64,000 bases of DNA, from the NCBI RefSeq assembly GCF_030678915.1, contig NZ_JAUUTZ010000018.1, positions 1 to 64,000 of the forward strand, given 5' to 3'. Position 1 is the stretch's first letter; each line of letters opens with the position of its first letter. The DNA is from Paracoccus wurundjeri (GTDB lineage Bacteria > Pseudomonadota > Alphaproteobacteria > Rhodobacterales > Rhodobacteraceae). The position numbers and the translations under genes were made by a program. Shown here in pieces: positions 45,358-59,156 of the stretch. The notes under the pieces were generated by a model. The model was not told the origin of the DNA. It was given only the letters and a program-made list of their open reading frames with translations, and searched no databases.

Positions 45358-45360
45358 ACG

Positions 45361-46407
<1,047 letters not shown>

Positions 46408-46495
46408 TCAACTCCGCGATACGCGGATGGGCGGCCTCACGCAAGGGATAGCAAATCCGGCCGGGCTTCTTATCTTTAGGGAACAGGAGACCCGA

Positions 46496-47899
46496 ATGAT
46501 TCATTTCGACAACAGCTACGCCCGGCTGCCCCAAGGCTTCTTCGCACGGATCAACCCCACACCGGTACCGGAACCGGCGCTTATGGCGCTTAATGAAAAG
46601 CTGGCAGAGCGATTGGGGCTTGATGTCACATGGCTGCACAGTCCGGACGGCATTGCAATGCTGGCCGGGAATTCCCTGCCGGAAGGCGCGGAACCTATCG
46701 CCCAGGCCTATGCCGGGCATCAGTTCGGAGGCTTCGTGCCGCAGCTTGGTGACGGCCGCGCCGTGCTGCTGGGCGAGGTGGTGTCCCCGGACGGCGCACG
46801 GTTCGATCTTCAATTGAAGGGCAGCGGCAAGACCCCGTTCTCCCGGATGGGCGATGGCCGGGCATGGCTGGGGCCGGTGCTGCGCGAATATATCGTCAGC
46901 GAGTTCATGGCGGCCATGGATGTGCCGACCACCCGCGCCCTTGCCGCGGTGACGACCGGCGAGACGGTCTGGCGCGATGATGGTTTGCCGGGCGCGGTTC
47001 TGACACGGGTAGCGTCCAGTCATATCCGCGTGGGCACGTTCCAGTATTTCGCGGTGCGCGGAAACGAAAGCGCCCTGAGCGCCCTGACCGACCACGTCAT
47101 CAAACGGCATTACCCGCAGGTCTCGGGACCCCTGGAACTGCTGGATCAGGTCGTTGGACGGCAGGCGGAAACGATCGCAAAATGGATGGCGCTGGGGTTC
47201 ATCCATGGCGTGATGAACACTGACAACATGGCGATTTCAGGCGAAACGATAGATTACGGTCCATGCGCTTTTATGGATATTTATCATCCTGATACGGTGT
47301 TTTCATCGATAGATCAGATGGGGCGCTATGCCTGGGCGAACCAGCCGCAGATCGCGGTCTGGAATCTTGCGCAGCTCGCCACCTGCCTGATTCCCCTGAT
47401 GGGAGGTCGCGACAAGGCCATCGAGGCCGCGACCCAGTCCGTTCACCGCTTCGCGCCATTGTATCAAGACGCGTGGCTGCGTGAATTCGGCGCAAAACTG
47501 GGTCTTGCCGACCCGGAAGAAAAGGATCGCGAACTGGCGGAACGCCTGCTGACCATCATGGCCAGGCAGAAGGCGGATTTCACGAGGGTTTTCCACGGCC
47601 TTTCCGACTCTTCCGCACGCGATGAATTCACCGAGCCGGCGGCATTTGACGAATGGGCCACTAGCTGGCGTTCCTGCCATCCGGATCCGGATCTCATGGT
47701 AAAGGCCAATCCGGCGCGTATCCCGCGGAATCACCGGATCGAGCAGGTAATTGCCGCAGCCGTGGCAGGTGATCACGTACCGTTCGAGACGCTGTGCGAT
47801 GCGGTCACCCATCCCTGCGAAACCCGTTCCGAATGGGATGAGTTTGCCCTGCCCCCAAACCCGGACGAGGCCGTCAGGCAAACCTTTTGCGGAACCTGA
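46496..47899 (+). CDS. selO: Protein adenylyltransferase SelO (YdiU/UPF0061)
   Basis: SelO is a pseudokinase-fold enzyme that transfers AMP to proteins and takes part in redox stress responses in E. coli and animals. The 467-residue protein has [40 protein letters not shown], the [13 protein letters not shown] segment and [20 protein letters not shown] with the metal-binding Asp residues. It ends in TFCGT, the cysteine form of the selenocysteine tail in animal SelO. ATG 46496 has AGGAGA at six bases. It lies about 2.4 kb from the SelW-like gene. Confidence 0.93.
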   Translation: MIHFDNSYARLPQGFFARINPTPVPEPALMALNEKLAERLGLDVTWLHSPDGIAMLAGNSLPEGAEPIAQAYAGHQFGGFVPQLGDGRAVLLGEVVSPDGARFDLQLKGSGKTPFSRMGDGRAWLGPVLREYIVSEFMAAMDVPTTRALAAVTTGETVWRDDGLPGAVLTRVASSHIRVGTFQYFAVRGNESALSALTDHVIKRHYPQVSGPLELLDQVVGRQAETIAKWMALGFIHGVMNTDNMAISGETIDYGPCAFMDIYHPDTVFSSIDQMGRYAWANQPQIAVWNLAQLATCLIPLMGGRDKAIEAATQSVHRFAPLYQDAWLREFGAKLGLADPEEKDRELAERLLTIMARQKADFTRVFHGLSDSSARDEFTEPAAFDEWATSWRSCHPDPDLMVKANPARIPRNHRIEQVIAAAVAGDHVPFETLCDAVTHPCETRSEWDEFALPPNPDEAVRQTFCGT

Positions 47900-48013
47900 T
47901 GCAGCGGCGATTGGCGTAATTCCGGAGGAAGAATTGATCGCGCATCGCCATGCAAGGTTCTCTTTAATCCTTTTGCGAGATAAATCAGTATTAAGTACAG
48001 AGAAGGCCGACAC

Positions 48014-48694
48014 GTGTTAAGACTGGCCAGTTACAATCTTCACAAATGCCGCGGCCTGACCGGACCGCATGCGCCCGCGCGCAATCTTGCGGTTATCCGC
48101 GATCTCGCCCCGGATATCATCGCCCTGCAAGAGGCCGACTTCCGCCTTGGCACCCGGCCCGAGGCCCTGCCCCGCGCGATGATCGAACGGGAAACCGGGT
48201 TGATTCCGGCGGATTTCAACGGAACAGGCGGGAATTCGCTGGGCTGGCACGGTCAAACCATCCTGATGCGACCAGAACTCGCCGGGGCTGCCACGCTGCG
48301 CCGGCTTCCTTTGCCGGGGCTTGAACCGCGGGGCGCGATTGCGTTGCGTCTGCCCGGGTTCACAGTCGTGGGGCTGCATCTGGGCCTTGCCCGATCCTCC
48401 CGCCGTGCGCAGCTTGCCAGGATATCGGAAAAGCTGAGACGGCTCCCGTCGGAACATGCGGTCATGATGGGCGATTTCAACGAATGGCGCGATGACCGGG
48501 GCTTCGAGCCGATCGAGGATTTCCGGATTCTCGCTCCGGGTCCGTCATATCCTGCCCCCCTGCCACGTCTTAAACTCGATCGATTTGCCGTTACCCCGGG
48601 AATTGAGGTCAAGGATAGCGGGGTCTTCTCGGAAAAATATGCGCCCGAAGCCTCGGACCATCTGCCGATCTGGATCGACATCCAGCTGCCATGA
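48014..48694 (+). CDS. Endonuclease/exonuclease/phosphatase family protein
   Basis: A 226-residue metal-dependent hydrolase of the EEP superfamily, with LASYNLHKCRGLTG at the start, IIALQEADFRLG with the metal-binding glutamate near residue 40, VVGLHLGLARSSRRAQL, MMGDFNEWRDDRGF and the final SDHLPIWIDI histidine. It probably cleaves nucleic acid or a phosphodiester lipid; no substrate can be named. The start is GTG 48014 with GAAGG seven bases upstream. It has no signal peptide. Eno follows after 69 bases on the same strand. Confidence 0.82.
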   Translation: MLRLASYNLHKCRGLTGPHAPARNLAVIRDLAPDIIALQEADFRLGTRPEALPRAMIERETGLIPADFNGTGGNSLGWHGQTILMRPELAGAATLRRLPLPGLEPRGAIALRLPGFTVVGLHLGLARSSRRAQLARISEKLRRLPSEHAVMMGDFNEWRDDRGFEPIEDFRILAPGPSYPAPLPRLKLDRFAVTPGIEVKDSGVFSEKYAPEASDHLPIWIDIQLP

Positions 48695-50038
<1,344 letters not shown>

Positions 50039-50095
50039 ACTTCGTCCGGGTCAGAACCAACCGGGAACGCGCTCCGCCCTCCCGCGACGACCTCT

Positions 50096-51415
<1,320 letters not shown>

Positions 51416-51438
51416 GTAATACCGCGATAACCATAGAC

Positions 51439-51476
51439 AAAAGGGCCACCGCGATCCGTCGCGATGGCCCTTTTTC
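51439..51476. terminator. Strong, probably bidirectional terminator
   Basis: AAAGGGCCA-CCGCGA, loop TCCG, TCGCGA-TGGCCCTTT, then TTTC. The opposite strand also shows a T-run, so it can serve both the TakP-like gene and ftsY. Confidence 0.9.
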
Positions 51477-51504
51477 TTTGTCGCGCCGACGCAATATCGA
51501 AGGA

Positions 51505-52536
51505 TTACAGCCCTACTAAAGCGCGGGCGAATTCTTCCGGTTCGAATGCATCCAGATCCTCGATTTGTTCGCCGACGCCAATCGCGTGGATCGGCAGCCC
51601 GAAACGATCCGCGAGCGCGACCAGAACCCCGCCCCGCGCGGTTCCATCCAGCTTGGTCATCACCAGTCCCGAAACATCGGCAAGTTTCCGGAAGGTCTCG
51701 ACCTGATTGAGGGCGTTCTGGCCAGTCGTCGCATCCAGCACCAGCAGGGTATTATGCGGCGCATCCGGATCTTTCTTGCGGATCACCCGAACGATCTTGG
51801 CCAATTCCTCCATCAGATCCTGACGGTTCTGCAATCGTCCCGCCGTGTCGATCATCAGCAAATCCGCGCCATCGGCTTCGGCCTTCGTCATCGCGTCGAA
51901 CGCAAGGCTTGCCGGATCCGAACCCTGCGCCGCGACCATGACGGGCACCCCGGCGCGTTCTCCCCAGATCTGCAACTGCTCGACCGCCGCCGCCCGGAAC
52001 GTATCCCCTGCGGCAATCACCACAGATTTTCCCGCCGCCTTGAACTGGCTGGCAAGCTTGCCGATCGTCGTGGTTTTTCCCGCGCCGTTCACACCGACTA
52101 CCAGCACCACCTGCGGTTTCTTCGAATATAGCGGCAGAGGGCGCGCGACCGGCGTCATGATCCGGGTTATTTCGGCGGCCAGCAATTCCTTAAGCTCGGT
52201 CGAGGACATGCGGCGCCCCATCCGACCCTCGGCGATATTGGCAGTGATCCGCATGGCGGTTTCGACGCCAAGATCGGTCTGAACCAGCATATCCTCGAGC
52301 TCTTCCAGCATCTCGTCGTCAAGCGCCCGGCGCGGTTCTGCCGCCTGCGCTTCCGGCCGGTTAAAGAGCCGCCCCACCAATCCGGTCGGCGGCGTCGCCG
52401 GAGCAGGCTCTACCTGCCGGTCTTCTGCGTCTTCCGAATCTCCGGGGACCTCCTCGCCGACAATATCGTCCAGGCCCTCGCCGATTTTCGAGGAAGAGCG
52501 GGTCAGCCGCTCACGCAGTTTCGAGAAAAACGACAT
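51505..52536 (-). CDS. ftsY: Signal recognition particle receptor FtsY
   Basis: FtsY docks SRP-ribosome complexes at the inner membrane. The 343-residue protein has a short acidic A domain (about residues 20-50, with EEVPGDSEDAEDRQVEP), the N domain, and the SRP GTPase with VVGVNGAGKTTTIGKLA, DTFRAAAVEQL, DTAGRLQNR and TKLDGTARGG. ATG 52536 has GGAAAGGA. It is on its own behind a spacer of 150 bases that carries the A-rich repeat. Confidence 0.96.
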   Translation of the reverse strand: MSFFSKLRERLTRSSSKIGEGLDDIVGEEVPGDSEDAEDRQVEPAPATPPTGLVGRLFNRPEAQAAEPRRALDDEMLEELEDMLVQTDLGVETAMRITANIAEGRMGRRMSSTELKELLAAEITRIMTPVARPLPLYSKKPQVVLVVGVNGAGKTTTIGKLASQFKAAGKSVVIAAGDTFRAAAVEQLQIWGERAGVPVMVAAQGSDPASLAFDAMTKAEADGADLLMIDTAGRLQNRQDLMEELAKIVRVIRKKDPDAPHNTLLVLDATTGQNALNQVETFRKLADVSGLVMTKLDGTARGGVLVALADRFGLPIHAIGVGEQIEDLDAFEPEEFARALVGL

Positions 52537-52620
52537 ATCCGCATCCTTTCCGTCCGCCCGACCCTAATCCCTTGCGTCGTCCGCGAAAAGGTCGTGCCGG
52601 CGGGAAGACACTCCAGGACG

Positions 52621-52650
52621 GCTTCTTATTCACGAAAATATCCTTGGGGG
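52621..52650 (-). repeat. Degenerate intergenic repeat, copy 4
   Basis: On the minus strand CCCCCAAGGATATTTTCGTG then AATAAGAAGC. It lies 37 bases past the pgi stop in the pgi-ftsY spacer and resembles the tails at 91-123 and 45331-45357. Confidence 0.35.
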
Positions 52651-52686
52651 AAATTCCGTATGAGATTTGGGGCGAACAGCCTTCAT

Positions 52687-54297
52687 TCAGTCGCGCATTT
52701 CACGGAACAGCCCGGCCAGATGTTCGGTCGAAGCATCATGCCCCGGCGCGGACTCGCCTTTCAGCAAAGGCTCCACCTGCAGCGCCAGTTCCTTGCCCAG
52801 TTCGACGCCCCATTGATCGAAACTGTTGATACCCAGAATGACGCCTTCGACAAAAACCCGATGCTCATACAGCGCCACGATCTGGCCAAGCGCATAAGGC
52901 GTCAATTGCCCGATCAGCAGCGTGGTCGACGGGCGATTTCCGGGAAAGACGCGATGCCGGGCCTGACGCTCCAACTCTGTACCCTCCAGCCCCTTGGCGG
53001 CCATCAGGGCGCGCGCCTCATCCAGGCTGCGGCCGCGCATCAATGCTTCGGATTGCGCAAGACAATTTGCCGCAAGCAGAATATGGTGATGGGCCAGTTC
53101 ATCCTCGTGCCCGCGCGCGGCAAGAATGAACTCGCAGGGGACCGTCGATGTTCCCTGATGGATCAGTTGATAGAACGCATGCTGACCGTTGGTTCCCGGT
53201 TCGCCCCAGACCACAGGACCGGATGGCATGGCCAGATCGCTGCCGTCCATCGCCACGCCTTTGCCATTCGATTCCATCTCGAGCTGTTGCAGATAGGCAG
53301 GCAGCCGCAGCAGACGGTTGTCATAAGGCAGCACGGCCCGGGTCGGATAGCCGCAGATCTGATGATGCCAGATCCCGACAAGCGCCAGCAGGACCGGCAG
53401 GTTCTGCGTAAGCGGAGCAGATCGGAAATGCGCATCCATCGCCGCGCCACCGGCCAGAAATTCATCGAACCTCTCTGGCCCGATCGCCAGCATCAATGAC
53501 AGGCCGATCGGGCCCCAGACGGAATAGCGCCCGCCGACCCAATCCTCGAAACCGAAAACGCGGGTTTCATCGATCCCGAACTCCGCCGTCTTGTCCATGG
53601 CCGAGGACAGCGCGGCGAATTGCGCCGCCGGATCGGCGACGGTACGCGCCATCCAATCGCGCGCGGTGCGGGCATTGGTCATCGTCTCGATCGTGGTGAA
53701 AGTCTTCGAGGCGACGATCACCAGCGTCGTCTCCGGGTCCAGCCCCTTCAGGGTATCGTGGATATCCGCGCCATCCACATTGCTGACGAAATGCGTCCAC
53801 GGGCCATCATGATACGGCGCAAGGGCAAGGGTCGCCATATAGGGTCCAAGATCCGACCCGCCTATGCCGATATTCACGATATCCGTAATCCTGCCGCCCT
53901 GCCCCTTGAAAGAGCCCGAGCGGACATCGCGGGCAAAAGCCTGCATCCGTGCGTGGGTATCGCGCAGGGCGGGCATCACGTCCTGCCCGTCTACATTCAC
54001 GCTGCCGTCAAGATTGCGCAAGGCGGTGTGCAGCACGGCTCTGCCTTCGGTCTCGTTGATCTTCCGGCCCGTGAACATCGCCTCGCGCCGCGCCTCGACT
54101 CCGGCGCTTGCGGTCAGTTCCAGCAGCAGATCGCGCGCCTGCGCATCAATCATTGTCTTGGACCAGTCGAAAACCAGGCCATCCGCTTTGGTGCAAAAAT
54201 TCGTCGCGCGATCAGGATCGGCAGTGAACAGGTCGGGAATACGTGTCGCTCCCTGCATCCTGCGATGGGATTTCAGCCGGTTCCAGATGTCCTGCAT
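52687..54297 (-). CDS. pgi: Glucose-6-phosphate isomerase
   Basis: Pgi interconverts glucose 6-phosphate and fructose 6-phosphate. The 536-residue protein carries [18 protein letters not shown], the [14 protein letters not shown] block, [19 protein letters not shown] and the C-terminal signature [19 protein letters not shown] 54297 has AGAGG upstream. It is the last gene of a zwf-pgl-pgi unit, nine bases after pgl, which links entry to the Entner-Doudoroff and pentose phosphate routes with glucose 6-phosphate supply. Confidence 0.96.
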   Translation of the reverse strand: MQDIWNRLKSHRRMQGATRIPDLFTADPDRATNFCTKADGLVFDWSKTMIDAQARDLLLELTASAGVEARREAMFTGRKINETEGRAVLHTALRNLDGSVNVDGQDVMPALRDTHARMQAFARDVRSGSFKGQGGRITDIVNIGIGGSDLGPYMATLALAPYHDGPWTHFVSNVDGADIHDTLKGLDPETTLVIVASKTFTTIETMTNARTARDWMARTVADPAAQFAALSSAMDKTAEFGIDETRVFGFEDWVGGRYSVWGPIGLSLMLAIGPERFDEFLAGGAAMDAHFRSAPLTQNLPVLLALVGIWHHQICGYPTRAVLPYDNRLLRLPAYLQQLEMESNGKGVAMDGSDLAMPSGPVVWGEPGTNGQHAFYQLIHQGTSTVPCEFILAARGHEDELAHHHILLAANCLAQSEALMRGRSLDEARALMAAKGLEGTELERQARHRVFPGNRPSTTLLIGQLTPYALGQIVALYEHRVFVEGVILGINSFDQWGVELGKELALQVEPLLKGESAPGHDASTEHLAGLFREMRD

Positions 54298-54306
54298 GTC
54301 TACCTC

Positions 54307-54984
54307 TTATTCCGCCCAATGCACCGTGGCCTGATCCAGAAAGGCCCGGATCGGTGCCTCGGCCGGATCGAGCTTCTGCGCACGCTCAAGAGCCTCCCGT
54401 TTTTCCGGACCCATGATCAAGACGTGAATGTGAAATGCCTTCGACAGGACCGGCCGGGTCAGGGTGATGCGCGGCTCTTCCGCGCCTTCCGAGCGGATCG
54501 GCAGTAACGGCGGCGCGTCGCTGGCCAAAGCCTCGGTCAGACGGTCAGAACCGGGAAACAGGCTGGCCGTATGCATATCGTTCCCCATGCCCAGCAGCGC
54601 GACGGTGATCGGCAGATGCGGAGCAAGAGATTCACCAAGTTTCCCGAGAGCGTCATCGGGCAGCGGATCGCCGGTATAGAGATCGATGTAATTCGCCGCC
54701 GCCGCCTTGTCCTTCAGCAGATACCGCCGCAACAGGCGACCGTTCGAGCGTTTATGCTCGCCATCCACCCAACGCTCATCGCCCAGAAAAACCGTCACCC
54801 GGTCCCAGTCCAGATCGGTGCCGCTGAGTGTCTCGAAAACCTGAATGGGCGAAGTGCCGCCCGGCACGCAAAGCGTGGCTGTTTCGCTGTTGCGCAGATG
54901 TTGCCCAAGCTGCGACGCCAGCCGATCGGCCAATGACAGCGCAAGCATCTCGCGGTCGGGATATTCCTTGAAATCCATGCTCAT
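54307..54984 (-). CDS. pgl: 6-phosphogluconolactonase
   Basis: Pgl hydrolyses 6-phosphogluconolactone made by Zwf. The 225-residue DevB-type protein has LCVPGGTSPIQVFETL, VFLGDERWVDGEHKRSNGRL (split around residue 70), ALLGMGNDMHTASLFPG and a C-terminal segment with HIHVLIMGPEKREALERA. The ATG at 54984 overlaps the zwf stop as ATGA; a second ATG two codons on is possible. The gene order zwf-pgl-pgi is a tight operon. Confidence 0.94.
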   Translation of the reverse strand: MSMDFKEYPDREMLALSLADRLASQLGQHLRNSETATLCVPGGTSPIQVFETLSGTDLDWDRVTVFLGDERWVDGEHKRSNGRLLRRYLLKDKAAAANYIDLYTGDPLPDDALGKLGESLAPHLPITVALLGMGNDMHTASLFPGSDRLTEALASDAPPLLPIRSEGAEEPRITLTRPVLSKAFHIHVLIMGPEKREALERAQKLDPAEAPIRAFLDQATVHWAE

Positions 54985-56432
54985 GCGCGAATCTCCCTCC
55001 ATCTTCGGTTATCGCGATGCATCAGGCGCAGGGATTCCTCGGGCCCGCTTGAACCCGCGTCATAGGGTTCAGGGCGCGCCTTGCTATCATCCCATGCCTC
55101 TATGATCGGGTCAGTCCATGCCCATGCGGCCTCGACCTCGTCACCGCGCATGAACAGGGTCTGGTCGCCACGGATCACATCCATGATCAGTCGCTCGTAA
55201 GCATCGGGCATATCGCCCCCCTCCGGGCCAAGAGCCTCTGCGAAGGTCATATCCAGCGGAACCTGCACCAGGCGCATCCCGCCCGGTCCGGGCTCTTTTA
55301 TCATCACCTTTAGATTCATGCCATCATTCGGTTGCAACCGGATCACCAGTTCATTGGCTTTCGGTCCGCTGGACATGTCAAAGATCGAATGCGGCGGTTC
55401 CTTGAAAGTGATCGCGATTTCGCTGGTGCGCGCGCGCAGTTTCTTGCCGGTGCGCAGATAGAAAGGCGTGCCCTGCCATCTCCAGTTCGAGATTTTCACC
55501 TTCATGGCGACATAGCTTTCGGTACGGGATTCGGGATCTTCCGCATCCTCAAGATAGCCCGACGAATCCTCGTCCGCCTGATATTGCCCGCGAACGATAT
55601 CGTCCGGTTCCACCGGTTCAAGCGCCCGGATGACCTTCAGTTTCTCATCCCGTACGGCATCGGGATCGAAATGATAAGGCGGTTCCATCGCAATCAGGCA
55701 AAGAAGCTGCATCATATGGTTCTGAACCATGTCCCGCATCGCGCCCGATTTGTCGTAATAGGCCCCGCGCCCGCTGACGCCCACCGTCTCGGCAACTGTG
55801 ATCTGAACATGGTCGATGAACTGTGCGTTCCAAAGCGGTTCGAACAGGATATTGGCGAAACGCACGACCATCAGGTTCTGCACCGTTTCCTTGCCCAGAT
55901 AATGGTCGATGCGATAAATCTGCTGCTCGCTGAAATGCTGGGCCAGCATCGCGTTCAATGCGCGCGCCGACTCGAGATCGCGGCCAAAGGGTTTCTCCAC
56001 GACGATCCGGCTACCCTCATCGGCAATCTTGTGGCTATGCAACCGTTCGGCCAGATCACCGAACAAGGAAGGCGCGACCGAGAAATAAAAGGCATGGATC
56101 GCACCTTTGCGCATCCGGGATTTGAGTTCGTTCCAACCGTCTGTGCCCTTGGCATCGATAGCCGTATAACCCAGCAATTCCAGGAATTTCGTCAGGTTCG
56201 GGTCGGTTTTCTTCACTCCTGTGAATTCGACAATCGCCCCGGCGATCTCATTGCGGAAGGCCTTGTCGTCCTGCCGGGTTCTCGCCGCACCGATAATCCG
56301 CGACGTTTCGGGTATCTGGCCCGCCACAAAGCGGCGGAACAGACCCGGGAATATCTTGCGATGCGACAGATCACCGGTAGCACCGAAAATCACGAGGTCG
56401 AAATCCTCGACCGGAATGACGCGCGAAACCAT
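54981..56432 (-). CDS. zwf: Glucose-6-phosphate 1-dehydrogenase
   Basis: Zwf oxidises glucose 6-phosphate and makes NADPH. The 483-residue protein has the nucleotide motif VIFGATGDLSHRKIFPGL, VVEKPFGRDLESA, the active-site signature RIDHYLGKE with the catalytic histidine nearby, and a C-terminal beta domain. ATG 56432 has AAGGAGG upstream; the frame is open 18 codons further but without a site. No edd or eda gene follows, so the fate of 6-phosphogluconate is shared with gnd at the other end of the window. Confidence 0.96.
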   Translation of the reverse strand: MVSRVIPVEDFDLVIFGATGDLSHRKIFPGLFRRFVAGQIPETSRIIGAARTRQDDKAFRNEIAGAIVEFTGVKKTDPNLTKFLELLGYTAIDAKGTDGWNELKSRMRKGAIHAFYFSVAPSLFGDLAERLHSHKIADEGSRIVVEKPFGRDLESARALNAMLAQHFSEQQIYRIDHYLGKETVQNLMVVRFANILFEPLWNAQFIDHVQITVAETVGVSGRGAYYDKSGAMRDMVQNHMMQLLCLIAMEPPYHFDPDAVRDEKLKVIRALEPVEPDDIVRGQYQADEDSSGYLEDAEDPESRTESYVAMKVKISNWRWQGTPFYLRTGKKLRARTSEIAITFKEPPHSIFDMSSGPKANELVIRLQPNDGMNLKVMIKEPGPGGMRLVQVPLDMTFAEALGPEGGDMPDAYERLIMDVIRGDQTLFMRGDEVEAAWAWTDPIIEAWDDSKARPEPYDAGSSGPEESLRLMHRDNRRWREIRA

Positions 56433-56492
56433 GCTATCCTCCTTGTCACCGGCAGATGCCATATCTCTTGTTAGCGATAACAGCAATGTTTT

Positions 56493-57032
56493 TCAACCTT
56501 TCAGAGCGCGACTCAATCGCGGTAAACGGCTGCGTTTAAGCATTTCTGCAATCGTCATATCCCCACCCATTCTTGCGGCCTTGTCGCGCACGGACTGAAC
56601 AGTCAAGGCAACCGCGGCTGGATCGGCGGTATGCAAATCCAGCAGGAACGCGTCGGGATGAATCGCCCGTAAGTCAAGCCGTTCCATCATTCTGCGCGGA
56701 AAATCCCGCAGATTGGCCGTCACGATCAGGGATGCCCCACCTGCCAGCGCGGCCTCGATCACATGGCGATCGGCGGGATCGGGTAGTTCCAGATCAATGA
56801 CGCGGTTTCCGTCATCCGGCATCGCGGATGCGGGAAAACGAGCTTGCAGCAATGCGATCTCGGCCCCGGCGATCTGTTCCTGCTCGGCACTCAAGCGGGC
56901 AGCAGCATGCCGCCATTCCGCAAGTATCCGTTCAGACCATAGCGGCTGATACAGGCCCGGCCCGGCAAGATCGATCAGGATCTCGCGCAGAATCGTCGGG
57001 AACAGGATATTCGCGTCCAGAACGGCTTTCAT
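56493..57032 (-). CDS. PIN-domain protein
   Basis: A 179-residue PIN-domain RNase-like protein. The acidic site is visible: D6 in AVLDANILFP, E39 in RILAEWRHA, and the aspartates in LPDPADRHVIEAAL and TANLRDFP. A C-terminal extension of about 50 residues follows, rich in Arg at its end. PIN proteins of this length are often labelled as toxins, but there is no antitoxin frame here. Instead its ATG overlaps the stop of the rRNA methyltransferase gene by four bases, so it is coupled to it. zwf starts 60 bases downstream. Confidence 0.82.
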   Translation of the reverse strand: MKAVLDANILFPTILREILIDLAGPGLYQPLWSERILAEWRHAAARLSAEQEQIAGAEIALLQARFPASAMPDDGNRVIDLELPDPADRHVIEAALAGGASLIVTANLRDFPRRMMERLDLRAIHPDAFLLDLHTADPAAVALTVQSVRDKAARMGGDMTIAEMLKRSRLPRLSRALKG

Positions 57033-58225
57033 CCGTCCAGCCGGAAAAACAGCGCCTTCAGGTAGCCGGTCTCGGCCAATTGCGGCAAAATCGGGTGATC
57101 GGGGCCCGCCTGTCCGGCATGGATCAATACCCCGCGCCGCCCGCCTCGACCGATACCCCGGGCACTCACATTGCGGAACTGGGTCAGGTCGGCAGCATGG
57201 CTGCAACTGCACAGAACCAAATAACCACCCGGGGCGACCAAAGGCGCGGCCAGCTTCGCCACCCGTTCATAGGCCCGCAGCCCAGCGTCCAACGCCGATT
57301 TCGAGGGTGCGAATGCAGGGGGATCGCAGACCACCAGATCAAAGCGGCGTCCCTCTTCGGCCATCTGCTCCATGGCTTTGAAAGCATCCGATTGCATGAT
57401 CTCCAACCGGTCACCCATATCCATCAGCCCGGCGCCGCCCACGGCCAGTTCCAATGCCGTCGCGCTGCCATCGATACAAGTGGCCCGCGCCGCGCCCGCA
57501 GCCAAAGCCGCCAGCCCAAATCCGCCGACATGGCTGAACACGTCCAGCATCTCTGCGCCCTGCGCCAGTTTCTGCGCAAAGGCCTGGTTCGGACGCTGGT
57601 CATAAAATAACCCGGTCTTCTGGCCGCCCATCAGGTCCGCCAGATAAGTCGCGCCGTTCATCCTGACCGGAACAGGAGCGTCGGGGGCCGTGCCCAGCAA
57701 AACCTCCATCCGCTCTTCCAGCCCTTCCAGCGACCGGGCCCGCCCCTGCCCGTTCAGGATCACCGATGTAACACCCGCAATATCGGCGATGGCATCGGCT
57801 AGATCCGCCGCCATCCTGTCCGCCCATGCCGCATTGGGCTGCATGACGGCCGCATCCCCGAATCTATCCACGATCAACCCGGGAAGCCCGTCCGCCTCGG
57901 CATGGATCAACCGGTAGAAAGGGGCGTCGTAAAGCCGTTCCCGCATCTGCAATGCCCGGCGCAGGCGCGCCCGCAACCAATCGCCATCGATCTGCGCAGC
58001 AGGATCGGCATCCATAACCCGCGCCACGATTTTCGAATGCGGATTCACTGTCACCAACGCCATCGGCCGCCGCTCGGCATCCTCCAGCACGGCAAAGCCG
58101 CCCGGCTCCAGGTTCCGCGTACGCCGGTCCAGCACCGCCTCATCGGCAAAGACCCAGGGGAAGCCGTGACGGATCGCCTGCGGCTTCGATTTCGGGCGCA
58201 GGCGGAGGACGGGTAATTCGCTCAT
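57029..58225 (-). CDS. Class I SAM-dependent rRNA methyltransferase, RlmI-like
   Basis: A 398-residue enzyme of the RlmI (23S m5C1962) family. It has an N-terminal PUA-like domain with HGFPWVFADEAVLDRR, a linker, and a Rossmann methyltransferase domain: GGQKTGLFYDQRPNQAF, DVFSHVGGFGLAALAAGA, FDLVVCDPPAFAPSKSA, and a catalytic-type cysteine in VLCSCSHAADL. It should methylate a cytosine in 23S rRNA; other family members differ in target. ATG 58225 has a weak ribosome binding site. It is coupled to the PIN-domain gene. Confidence 0.88.
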   Translation of the reverse strand: MSELPVLRLRPKSKPQAIRHGFPWVFADEAVLDRRTRNLEPGGFAVLEDAERRPMALVTVNPHSKIVARVMDADPAAQIDGDWLRARLRRALQMRERLYDAPFYRLIHAEADGLPGLIVDRFGDAAVMQPNAAWADRMAADLADAIADIAGVTSVILNGQGRARSLEGLEERMEVLLGTAPDAPVPVRMNGATYLADLMGGQKTGLFYDQRPNQAFAQKLAQGAEMLDVFSHVGGFGLAALAAGAARATCIDGSATALELAVGGAGLMDMGDRLEIMQSDAFKAMEQMAEEGRRFDLVVCDPPAFAPSKSALDAGLRAYERVAKLAAPLVAPGGYLVLCSCSHAADLTQFRNVSARGIGRGGRRGVLIHAGQAGPDHPILPQLAETGYLKALFFRLDG

Positions 58226-58408
58226 GGCATAAAATCCTTTCGTGGACGGTCTGGCACGATGCCGCGATACGCACAAGACGGGCCGGACGCCACATGGCAG
58301 ATAGCTTTGCCTTTCACGTCGCAAGGATATTATACGGTACGAATCCGGTTTATCCGGAACCCGTAAAGATGCACAGACCGGAACCGACGACAATCAAGGA
58401 GAACGAGA

Positions 58409-58894
58409 ATGGACCGCTTGCCCCACGAAAAGGGTTTCCACGTGAGCTGGGATCAGTTGCACCGCGACGCACGCGCCCTTGCCTGGCGGCTTGACGGAAC
58501 GGATTGGCGCGCCGTTGTGGCCGTGACCCGTGGCGGGCTGGTTCCGGCCATGATTGTGGCGCGGGAACTGGATATCCGCACCATCGACACCATCAGCGTC
58601 AAATCCTATCTCAGGCAGGAACAGGGCGGGATTCAGGTGCTGAAACATCCCGACAAAGAGCTGATGGGAGATGGCGACGGAATATTGGTCATCGACGATC
58701 TTGTCGATTCCGGCCGTACGCTGGAACTTGTTCGCGAGATGTATCCAAAGGCGCATTTCGGCACGGTATACGCCAAACCCAAGGGCAAAGGCGTTGTGCA
58801 GACCTATGTAACCGAGGTCAGTCAGGACACCTGGATCTTCTTTCCCTGGGATATGGCGCTGCAATATGTGCAGCCCTATCGCGGCGAGGACTGA
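58409..58894 (+). CDS. gpt: Xanthine-guanine phosphoribosyltransferase
   Basis: Gpt salvages xanthine and guanine using PRPP. The 161-residue protein has [21 protein letters not shown], the PRPP-binding loop [16 protein letters not shown] near residue 95, and [10 protein letters not shown] at the end, as in the E. coli enzyme. ATG 58409 has AAGGAGAA upstream. A possible promoter, TTGCCT at 58307 and TATTAT at 58328, lies about 75 bases before the start, with a short spacing. It is a single gene. Confidence 0.94.
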   Translation: MDRLPHEKGFHVSWDQLHRDARALAWRLDGTDWRAVVAVTRGGLVPAMIVARELDIRTIDTISVKSYLRQEQGGIQVLKHPDKELMGDGDGILVIDDLVDSGRTLELVREMYPKAHFGTVYAKPKGKGVVQTYVTEVSQDTWIFFPWDMALQYVQPYRGED

Positions 58895-59156
58895 AACCGG
58901 AATGGCAGGCAGGCTGACAGTTGTCCGGGTGGGTCTGCCGCCGCGCCCCGTGAAATAGCTTCTGTAATAAGCTGTAAATTAAAAAGTAATTTATCCTTTC
59001 ATTTTTCCCAGTCGAAATCTTTCACCTTAAAAATAAGCGAATTATTGCCGACAGGTCATGCAAACCGGAACTGTAGCCGGGCACAGATCATTGGGTTCTC
59101 GAAACGCGCCGCCCGAATGTTATGGCGCAACGCGTTGGGTAGAAAGGAGAAATGAC

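Noticed and set aside
47751..48020. An 89-codon plus-strand frame at the end of selO
   Set aside because: It mostly overlaps the selO coding sequence in another frame. The GGAGGAAG site at about 47921 has only a TTG after it, and the product has no features.
55332..56474. A 380-codon open frame opposite zwf
   Set aside because: Antisense to zwf, which has complete active-site motifs.
56493..57032. PIN gene as a toxin-antitoxin module
   Set aside because: There is no small antitoxin frame beside it; it overlaps a methyltransferase gene instead.
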